64,000 bases of DNA, taken from contig CM055278.1 in the NCBI GenBank assembly GCA_029237695.1, positions 78,203,817 to 78,267,816 on the forward strand, in the 5' to 3' direction. Below are positions 58,278-64,000 of this stretch, piece by piece. Every line of letters starts with the position of its first letter. Within the stretch, counting starts at the first letter, position 1. The translations under genes were made by a program, and so were the position numbers. This DNA comes from Conchocele bisecta. Its lineage: Eukaryota; Mollusca; Bivalvia; Lucinida; Thyasiridae. A model generated the notes under the pieces. It ran no database searches. It was not told the DNA's origin and saw only the letters and a program-made list of their open reading frames with translations.

Positions 58278-59328
58278 TTAGCAATCTAAAGACTCTGACG
58301 ATCCGGGGGTAGCTGGGTGTCAGAAGGCACCGCGAGAAGTTCTTCGCGAACAAACCCTCGAGATGGCCCATCATCCAAATAGTAGAGCACGGGCTCATCG
58401 GGCTTGGTAATAGATCGATCTAGATGATATACATTGAGAGACCACACGGGATCAGTCGCGCGGCGGCTGCCACCTTCGAGCTCTCCCGGTTGATAGAGGT
58501 ACCGGACGTCAATATCCGATGGAAGCCGTTGCTCCTCTAAACCAACGGGTCGCCCGCGCGAGACTCAGCAGAGGGCTCGCTCGTCACCCTTTTAAACTTG
58601 ATGGCATCTACGGGCTTCTTACCTATCAATGGTCACCTCTCCGTTCAGTGCGGAGACCACGGCGGGCAGTCTGGCCACCCCACTCGGTCGATCGCGAATG
58701 AGGGTCTACAAGTTCTTTGGCGTATTGGTGTCCGAACAGTTTCTTCTCAGCCAGGGTTCGATTGAAGCGTTCCACGATCCCCTGGTCCCGGTGGATGTTG
58801 AGCGCCGCCGCGTCTGATAGAAACTTCGTGCTTAGACAATAGATGAGAGACCGCGCCCATGAACTCGCGGGGCCGGGATCGACCTGGAGAAGATTCGGCC
58901 ATGTGAGAGGACTCCTCTTATATCGGGAGAGAGCCTCGGCCACCTCCTTAGACTCTTTAGTGGCCAACGGCTCAGCCCCTTTTATAACGAACTGCTACGT
59001 CAACGACTGTCAGCGCGTACTTGTACGTCTTACGACCGACGCGATCGTGAGGGAAGAAAACAGGTGATCCGCTTGGTGTTTGAACTTGGTTCGGTACCGG
59101 CACGTCGAATTTCGGGCGCGGAATATTGTGAGGCGCGGGTAAATAGATCTCCCAGATGGCCTGCTTCTTGAGCCATTCCTTGACAGCGTTTTCTGAAACC
59201 TTGGTCGCCGCCGCGAGGTTCTTGATGGCAGCGAGTCCCTTCCAGTAGCCGCGGGGGCTATAGTACGTGTTCGCTAGCTTGCGCGCTAGGCGAACCGATA
59301 GTTTGGTATTAAGTTTGCGCGTGTTCAT
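58278..59328 (-). pseudogene. int: Polinton RVE-type integrase, frameshifted
   Basis: Starts at ATG 59328 and ends at 58278, about 350 codons, usual for the family. N-terminal part: YYSPRGYWKG and WLKKQAIWEIYLPAPHNIPR, then RPKFDVPVPNQV. Catalytic core (DDE): the first Asp is in HQAD, readable only in a shifted frame near 59065-59082; YALTVVDVAVRYK follows; the second Asp is in LLQVDPG; the Glu in DQGIVERFNRTLAE. The C-terminal SH3/chromo-like region (VRYLYQPGELEGGSRR, EPVLYYLDDGPSRGFVREEL) is in another frame at 58286-58540. At least four frame changes (two around the first catalytic Asp, one near 58970, one or more between 58540 and 58800). It converges on PolB with a 36-bp gap and overlaps the upstream gene by 20 bp. 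It would insert the element into host DNA. Confidence 0.92.
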
Positions 59329-59659
59329 CGTATGCGATGTATTCTAATATATCTGACAATCTCCAACATGCCCTCGCCAGATCGTCCGGTAACTGCGTCG
59401 ATAATAATAAACCTTTATTGGAAGTACAATCGCGATTGGGGGTTAAGTTCTGAAGGAAATTGGGAAAATATAATCCCCCAGGATTGGTGGAGGCATCTAA
59501 CATCCGCTTTGCGAAAAGGGTGGCCACTTTTTTGTCCTCCCGCCACGTCTCGAGAGAATCTCGGGCCAGACGAATCATACCCTTTGCACCAACCATGCGG
59601 TGTTTAAGGGCAGTGTAGCCTACATCAATCATAGCAAAATAAAGTTCGTCAACTGACAT
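59309..59659 (-). CDS. Conserved-looking Polinton protein of unknown function
   Basis: 116 codons from ATG 59659, frame intact, no membrane segment. Mostly helical-looking, with MIDVGYTALKHRMVGAKGMI near the start and LPDDLARACWRLSDILEYIA near the end. Its last 20 bases overlap the integrase start, as expected for tightly packed virus-like genes. An AT-rich stretch with TATATATATATTTATAAA lies just upstream (59664-59690) and could be its promoter. I do not recognise a fold. Confidence 0.65.
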   Translation of the reverse strand: MSVDELYFAMIDVGYTALKHRMVGAKGMIRLARDSLETWREDKKVATLFAKRMLDASTNPGGLYFPNFLQNLTPNRDCTSNKGLLLSTQLPDDLARACWRLSDILEYIAYDEHAQT

Positions 59660-59707
59660 CGTTCTATATATATATATTTATAAAAAAAGTTATTTAAAAT
59701 AATTAAT

Positions 59708-60145
59708 TTAAAATCTCGATTGAATATAGTAGCCGACGAGCCCCACCACACCCATTCCCACGACGATGAACGCGATCTCGCGGTCTTTTTGGGGCTCTGA
59801 CGGTACATAGAAATCTGAAAGTTGGGGCTCGCGATCCAGCGGCGAGACTTTTGTTCTGCGGATATGCCAGCGCGTACTCGCGGTTGGCTTCTTCAACGTT
59901 CTGAAAAGTTTGTGCGGCGTGATTTTCTCGGCGAAGCTCTTCATTGACCCAGTTCAAGATGGGCGGTTCGTTTTTTTTTTCGACCACGCTTCCTTTACGC
60001 TATTGAATTGTTCTACAGCTAAATCGTGACGCTTACTCTCCTCATCCGCGTTCGAGTTTTGTAGTTTAGAGAATAGAAAGTTGCTGCCGCTGAATGCCAA
60101 TGCGTTTACGAGCGCACCACCTATCATTATTGCGATTGAAGCCAT
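59708..60145 (-). pseudogene. Small Polinton membrane protein, two frameshifts
   Basis: Starts ATG 60145 directly after the previous stop (TAAATG). The N-terminus MASIAIMIGGALVNALAFSG is a hydrophobic, signal-like segment. The middle is a charged helix (RRENHAAQTFQNVEEANREY). The C-terminus has a membrane segment (EIAFIVVGMGVVGLVGYY). These parts lie in three frames. The first change falls in a run of 10 T (59971-59980), the second near 59850-59900. The whole resembles a two-membrane-segment protein I recall from other Polintons, function unknown and possibly virion-associated. Confidence 0.75.
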
Positions 60146-60382
60146 TTATTTCCATATATTAACTGGTAGAATTCCAGCTTTAACTAATATAATCTCGGGT
60201 CCAAACTGCGGCCTGCTAACATTCTAAGGTCGCGAGCCCTACGTCTCACAGTAAAGTCCCAATTTGGGAGCGGATCCTCCTAGGGCCATCTTTGATAGTC
60301 GAGCATACCCGATACTGAAACCCGATATCACCACGGCATGATAAAGCGCATTCACTAACATTTTACCATCTTGTTCAGCCAT
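60146..60382 (-). pseudogene. Small Polinton protein, frameshifted
   Basis: Starts ATG 60382, overlapping the previous stop as TAATG. The first ~45 residues are intact (MAEQDGKMLVNALYHAVVIS, then SIGYARLSKMALGG). After about 60250 the conserved character continues in other frames, and the last residues (LVKAGILPVNIWK) return just before the stop at 60146-60148. At least two frame changes. A hydrophobic N-terminal half suggests membrane association. The family is familiar from Polintons but has no known function. Confidence 0.7.
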
Positions 60383-60882
60383 TATTGCATATAAAAGGGG
60401 TCGCGATCAATGTTTAAATGGGGCGCATCCAATCGCGATTGGTGTTTCGTAACTTTCTTCTGAACACTGGCTGGTTGTTTTTTCGATAATAGGGGGCACA
60501 AGGCACCAACAACTGCCAGACCACCACCAACAACCCAACTCCAATTCACGTATTTGGGTTCAATCGGATTCGCCCAACCTCGATTGGGTGTTGAGTGTGC
60601 TTCCAATTCGTGAATTGGGGGTGTTGTTGTACTCAACTCTGTCTTCAGATGTTTTGCTGTCTCCGTCCCCGATTGCAACGACTGTTTAGCCTCTCGAAGC
60701 TCGGCGAGTATTTTATCTTGTTTAACTTTTCGGGTGGCAGCCGCCGCCCGCCCAGTTGCCTGTCTTTTGGGATTTTTTATATGCGGTATGTCATCCAGTG
60801 GCGGAGTAACACTCGGGTTCGATTGGGTTGGAGCAATCGGGTTCAACTCCGTCACTCTCGCGGGTGTGTCTTGTGTCATCAT
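60382..60882 (-). CDS. Polinton basic protein with one membrane segment
   Basis: 166 codons; ATGATG start at 60882. The N-terminal ~35 residues are Pro/Thr-rich, followed by a basic helical stretch (NPKRQATGRAAAATRKVKQD), a Glu/Lys-rich helix, a single hydrophobic segment (WSWVVGGGLAVVGALCPLLS) and a charged tail. The frame is intact. NPKR-x-A-x-GRA is typical of a Polinton minor protein. Nucleic-acid or membrane contact in the particle is an inference. Stop and next start overlap by one base. Confidence 0.75.
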   Translation of the reverse strand: MMTQDTPARVTELNPIAPTQSNPSVTPPLDDIPHIKNPKRQATGRAAAATRKVKQDKILAELREAKQSLQSGTETAKHLKTELSTTTPPIHELEAHSTPNRGWANPIEPKYVNWSWVVGGGLAVVGALCPLLSKKQPASVQKKVTKHQSRLDAPHLNIDRDPFYMQ

Positions 60883-61311
60883 TTTCAGGGCTTATAGTTC
60901 GTGGGCATATATGTCCAAATTGACAGTGTTTACCCGTGGTCAACGCGGTTGTCAGCGGAGCTAAGTACATTCCAAACTTGTGATAAATTGAGCAGCAGGC
61001 TGTTCTAAGAGTGTGACCAAAGGGTCAGTCTCTAGATCGTCAATCAATCCCGCGGTGTTTGGTATAGGGAGAAGTATACTAACGGCGGTTGCGTACAAAT
61101 GAATAACCGCCGATCCGAGAGTTTTTGTCATCTCCGCACCTAACCTAGATTCGTATCGCGCATACATTTTATCGATCTCCGCATCTGACATCTTATCCAC
61201 CTGAAAAACTGAGAGACGCCTACCGAGATAATGCTCCGATTGTCCCCCAGCAACCAGCGCAGCTAGCCGCTCTCGTCGCGCCGCATTTTCATTCAGAGTC
61301 GTTGCACTCAA
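60791..61311 (-). pseudogene. Polinton conserved protein, frameshifted, no ATG start
   Basis: The frame opens after a TAA at 61336 and has no ATG before the conserved part; 61311 is a TTG. Conserved-looking core: YLGRRLSVFQVDKMSDAEID, KMYARYESRLG and LGSAVIHLYATAVSILLPIP. Near 61005 the frame shifts. In the new frame FGMYLAPLTTALTTGKHCQF continues to a stop at 60791-60793, overlapping the next gene by about 90 bp. In the unshifted frame it stops early at 60961. I recall this protein from other Polintons; function unknown. The missing start suggests another break upstream. Confidence 0.7.
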
Positions 61312-61335
61312 CCCAATACCAACCGCCGTTGGAGT

Positions 61336-61560
61336 TTATTCCGATTGCTCTGTCGGATCATTATCTATGTTGGCAGTCGGAGTTGAGGTTTCTTCTATTA
61401 GCTGATCTAGAAGTTCGTCGCAGTTCATTTTTCTTAAAATTAATTTAACTATTCTAACAAGTCTCATCACTTTAACATATTGCCAAGCGCACCACCCGAT
61501 ACTTATGATCACCATTATGCTCGCAACAAAGCTCGCAGCGGAGCACCAAATTGTTAACAT
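61336..61560 (-). CDS. Small single-pass membrane protein
   Basis: 74 codons from ATG 61560, with a long hydrophobic stretch (FVASIMVIISIGWCAWQYV), a basic segment (RLVRIVKLILRKM) and an acidic tail. Positive charges after the membrane segment suggest the C-terminus faces the cytoplasm. Frame intact. Position between the ATPase and other structural-type genes suggests a virion membrane or assembly role, by inference. Confidence 0.6.
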   Translation of the reverse strand: MLTIWCSAASFVASIMVIISIGWCAWQYVKVMRLVRIVKLILRKMNCDELLDQLIEETSTPTANIDNDPTEQSE

Positions 61561-61690
61561 TGTTAACCATTGTTCAGCATTTGTTCAACATTTGTTAAGC
61601 ATTGTTCAGCATTGTTCAGCATTGTTCAGTAATTGCTAAGCATTGTTCAGCATTGTTCAGCATTTGTTCAGTAATTGCTAATTAATTATA
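61561..61690. repeat. Short tandem GTTCAGCATT repeats
   Basis: About ten copies of a 10-11 bp unit (AGCATTGTTC with ATTTGTTC variants) fill the gap between the ATPase stop and the next start. Unlike the rest of the element, which is tightly packed. Confidence 0.9.
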
Positions 61691-61693
61691 AAA

Positions 61694-62454
61694 TTAATTG
61701 ATAACTTCGTAAGTAGTTGGTTGATCAGTCTTTAGCAAAAGCTTGGCGTGCTTAGTTTCCGAAAGCATCCGTCTAACCTCCAGGCGCTCCTCGCGCGTTG
61801 GGATGGGATAACGTCATTCTCTCGAAGACAGTCATCGAATGAGTCTCGGTCCTTGCAGTGAAAGAGGGCGACCCATTTCGTTTGCTCGCGCAGATCCTTG
61901 AGGACGGCGTTGTACTTTTGAGTGGATATCCATACGCTTTGCCTAGCATGGCGGCCAGAAAATGCGAGCTCGGAGAGCATGTCCTTCTTTTTGGTCATCG
62001 CCGCCTTGGCCGAGCAATCGTCAATCACGTATAGGGTGGGCTCACCCTGGAATTTTTGGTATAAACCACGCAACCAATCGTGAAGCCTATCACACGGGTC
62101 AATAACGTATACCTCAGGGTCGGTCCATATCCACGTTCGCCGCTGATAGGTATCGTTGTGCCGCACAGTGGGACACAGGATCACAATGTGACGAAAGGCA
62201 TCGCGGTAGGACTCCTCGAGCAAGTCGAGGATGAAAACTGTTTTTCCACATCCTATCTGCCCACATATTATGGCAGAGTGGGCATCTCCAATCGTGAATT
62301 GGTATTGATTGCTAATTTTCTTAATTAATTCTTTAGAATTATCAAATTTATTAATTAATAAATCGTTAGAATGATTGCTAATTTTCTTAATTTTTTCAAA
62401 ATTATTAATTAATAAATCGTTAGATTTAGTAGAGTGCTGAGACGTATCGGCCAT
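61694..62454 (-). pseudogene. FtsK/HerA-type genome-packaging ATPase, one frameshift
   Basis: ATG 62454; about 250 codons with the shifted tail. Walker A GQIGCGKTVF (about 62235-62262) and Walker B LYVIDDCSA (about 62007-62035), followed by LSELAFSGRHARQSVW and LREQTKWVALFHCKDRDSF, typical of Polinton ATPases. It would pump DNA into capsids. Near the C-terminus a 5-bp tandem duplication (GGGAT at 61800-61804 and 61805-61809) shifts the frame; the shifted frame stops at 61732, while conserved-looking sequence (TKHAKLLLKTDQ) continues in the other frame to a stop at 61694-61696. The N-terminus carries a duplicated ~20-residue block (SNDLLINNFEKIKKIS, then SNDLLINKF) that I do not expect in the family. 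Confidence 0.92.
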
Positions 62455-62680
62455 CTTCGATGTTGAGTTGTGCGTCTGTAATTATATATAAGTACACGTT
62501 CAATGGCCCGGCTCCGTCCGCCTCTTTGGTTATCTGGATCGTCACACCCTCGCTAGCGTTCTCAACTTGGCGTCCGCTGCCGTGTATTTGGTCGTCGTCG
62601 CTGGCTCGCATGTCTAGCCATAACGCGTATTTGGTATTCGCGACCGTATTGACTCGAAGACATAATTTAGTGAAACTATA
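62426..62680 (-). CDS. Polinton protein of unknown function, start uncertain
   Basis: The frame is open from 62680 (after TAA at 62681-62683) to 62428. The only ATG is at 62611, but conserved-looking sequence (RVNTVANTKYALWLDMRASD) begins before it, so the N-terminus is probably lost or in another frame. The rest has DQIHGSGRQVENASEGVTIQ and LNVYLYIITDAQLNIEDGRY, which looks like a compact beta-rich domain. It overlaps the ATPase start by 29 bp. Beta-rich and next to packaging genes, so a minor structural protein is possible. Confidence 0.6.
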   Translation of the reverse strand, partial: YSFTKLCLRVNTVANTKYALWLDMRASDDDQIHGSGRQVENASEGVTIQITKEADGAGPLNVYLYIITDAQLNIEDGRYVSALY

Positions 62681-62732
62681 TTAAACCCTTATGGTTTTGT
62701 CTTTAATACATAATTAATTTTAAGAAATTAAT
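62612..62732. promoter_or_regulatory. Divergent promoter region
   Basis: Between the - strand block and the + strand gene at 62733. The right half (62670-62732) is AT-rich (ATATTAAACCC; TACATAATTAATTTTAAGAA). It must serve both directions because neither gene has other upstream space. No exact motif is claimed. Confidence 0.4.
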
Positions 62733-64000
62733 ATGGCTGATTACGGTAATGACATGTATGAAATCGGCAGAGACGATTACGTCGATGCGGATGAGTATGA
62801 TTATGACATAGATGATTATAATGACGAAACGCCCTTGATACAACCTCCAGTTCCAATCCAATCGGGGGAATTAGGTGCTACTACTAGTCAAAGTCGGGAA
62901 TTACTCGAGGGAGCTGTAAACGACTACTACAACCGTTTGGCAGAAAAAGGTCTGGTCCCATCTGTCGGTCGCGACTACTCCAAGTTCAAATTTGATCTGA
63001 ACGGTAGATTGCGACTAAAAGCAGCATCAAATATCCCAATCATCAACACGAGGACCGGTAAACCCCTAGCGCTGGGTACCATTGCCGGAAACCCGGGCGG
63101 TGGCCAACTCGTAAGGAACGAACTCGGATTCGTAGATTGGAAGAAGGATAAGAAGATTGCTTTGAGGGCCTCAGCTATAAGGACCATTAACAGCCTAGAA
63201 GCTAAGGCGGCCTCCTCGATAGAAACTATCAAGCTCAGCGATCTCAGCGAGGTCCCTCAAGTGGCCACCGACGTTATTAACGCGGTGGAGACCACGTTCA
63301 GCGAAAACGAAATACTCAACCTCGAACAAGGGTCTAACTATGACCCACCGTTACCTCTTCGCGAACTCCGGGGACTCGATAAGGCTATGCAAACGGTCCG
63401 GGGCGAACTGGTCCGTAACCTCGCCAAACTCTCGTCGCTAGAAGAAAGAAAACTGGAGGAAGCCGGTGACGATAGAGAATCTACCGAGCGGATCACCGAA
63501 CGCCTGCGGTCGTTGCGGGATCAAAGAGAAGCTCGCTTGGAGGCTGCATCTACTAACCGCGAGACACTCCGCACCCAAATAAGTCGGATCCGCGAAACAA
63601 TCTCGAGGGTCCTGAACGAGGAGACGACACTCGGTGAGCATCTTCGCACTCTGTTCAGAGATCAGGGCATCACGATAGCAAGCATCCTCGTTGCTATCAG
63701 CATGACTATATCGACCATAGTTCTAGCTTTCACTGGTGGTGCCGCACCAGCACCCGCACCAGCACCAGCACCCGCACCAGCACCCGCGCCATCAGGCGGA
63801 GCCAAGGAGTGGGTAAAAAAACAACTAAAAGCCCTCGCCAGTCTCCTGGCTAAATTAGCCGAAAAGGCGGCTGCCGCACTACCTGGACTGATCGGAAGTA
63901 TAGTTTCTTACTTGCTATCTATATTATCAAAAACGGCCGGATGGATGGCTAGCCAAAAATACTTGGGCTTTAATCGTGGCAATCGCCGGTCTCCTACTAT
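62733..64000 (+). CDS. Long coiled-coil membrane protein of Polintons, truncated by window end
   Basis: Opens at ATG 62733 and stays open for 422 codons to the last base, so it is incomplete. It is the longest unbroken gene of the element. In order: an acidic Tyr/Asp-rich N-terminus (residues 1-30); a conserved-looking region (YNRLAEKGLVPSVGRDYSKF, NTRTGKPLALGTIAG); long coiled coils (about 190-310, Glu/Arg-rich); a membrane segment (ASILVAISMTISTIVLAF); a Pro-Ala repeat of 8-9 units; an amphipathic Lys/Ala/Leu stretch (KEWVKKQLKALASLL) and a second hydrophobic region. I recall such a protein from other Polintons without an assigned role. The amphipathic helix and membrane segments suggest a membrane-active virion component, by inference. 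Confidence 0.8.
   Translation, partial: MADYGNDMYEIGRDDYVDADEYDYDIDDYNDETPLIQPPVPIQSGELGATTSQSRELLEGAVNDYYNRLAEKGLVPSVGRDYSKFKFDLNGRLRLKAASNIPIINTRTGKPLALGTIAGNPGGGQLVRNELGFVDWKKDKKIALRASAIRTINSLEAKAASSIETIKLSDLSEVPQVATDVINAVETTFSENEILNLEQGSNYDPPLPLRELRGLDKAMQTVRGELVRNLAKLSSLEERKLEEAGDDRESTERITERLRSLRDQREARLEAASTNRETLRTQISRIRETISRVLNEETTLGEHLRTLFRDQGITIASILVAISMTISTIVLAFTGGAAPAPAPAPAPAPAPAPSGGAKEWVKKQLKALASLLAKLAEKAAAALPGLIGSIVSYLLSILSKTAGWMASQKYLGFNRGNRRSPT

Larger units (their letters stand above)
52281..64000. mobile_element. Endogenous Polinton/adintovirus-like element, right end beyond window
   Basis: The gene set is diagnostic: protein-primed family B DNA polymerase, RVE-type integrase with a Polinton-style N-terminus (YYSPRGYW, IPRPKFDVP), FtsK/HerA-type packaging ATPase, and at least four small proteins of the kind found in Polintons. 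Gene order is ZnF(-), PolB(+), Int(-) through ATPase(-), and a long coiled-coil protein (+). Most genes are frameshifted. The left end is not resolved. Major capsid, penton and maturation protease are absent from the window and presumably lie to the right. Codon use is AT-rich in PolB and GC-richer from Int rightwards, which may reflect different origins or selection. Confidence 0.9.

Noticed and set aside
58519..59067. + strand frames of 60-74 codons
   Set aside because: Antisense to the integrase, which is supported by catalytic motifs on the - strand.

Overview
The window is eukaryotic nuclear DNA, AT-rich and packed with short palindromic transposons, SINE-like copies and tandem arrays. 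Several dispersed families have a form familiar from molluscs: a unit opening AGCTCACCTGAGC and closing GGCCCTCTTGTTT, and units opening TGTCGAGCCCGC with internal GGTCAAGGTCA blocks. A bivalve or close relative is the best guess. There is no rRNA, tRNA gene or CRISPR array. Only two stretches look like host protein-coding exons, at 19577-20107 and 26623-27447. Both are on the + strand and in phase 0 with plausible splice sites, and they probably belong to one gene whose product I do not recognise.

Layout. 1-2078: an inverted-repeat-bounded element whose body is an 18-19 bp minisatellite. 2.1-19.5 kb: SINE, mollusc-type repeat and many fold-back MITEs, including a 2.7 kb TA-flanked element at 11867-14574. 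19.6-27.4 kb: the two host exons, separated by a 48-bp array, a 550-bp fold-back element and a 53-bp array. 27.4-51.8 kb: transposon-rich non-coding DNA. It includes TTAA-flanked piggyBac-like MITEs, nested insertions that show their target sites, a SINE with 13-bp target duplications, and a 54-bp array inside an element with 13-bp terminal inverted repeats.

52.28-64.0 kb (running off the right edge): an endogenous Polinton/adintovirus-like element, the main content of the window. On the + strand it has a protein-primed DNA polymerase B (54274-58241). A convergent - strand block follows: an RVE-type integrase (58278-59328), several small Polinton-type proteins, mostly membrane-spanning, with overlapping or abutting stop and start codons, and a packaging ATPase (61694-62454). 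A divergent + strand gene starts at 62733 and is cut by the window end. A small C2H2/C2HC zinc-finger ORF lies at the left (52281-52562). A Tc1-type transposon (52573-54141, TA duplication) inserted 10 bp upstream of the zinc-finger start codon, splitting what was probably a ~140 bp divergent promoter that holds a perfect 33-bp inverted repeat. Capsid, penton and protease genes are not seen and would be expected beyond 64000.

The polymerase, integrase, ATPase and at least three small genes carry frameshifts, and the polymerase also has in-frame stops, while nearly all catalytic motifs survive. The element is either a fairly young, decaying integration or a good copy seen through an indel-rich consensus. 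The irregular middles of the two large arrays make the second reading worth testing.
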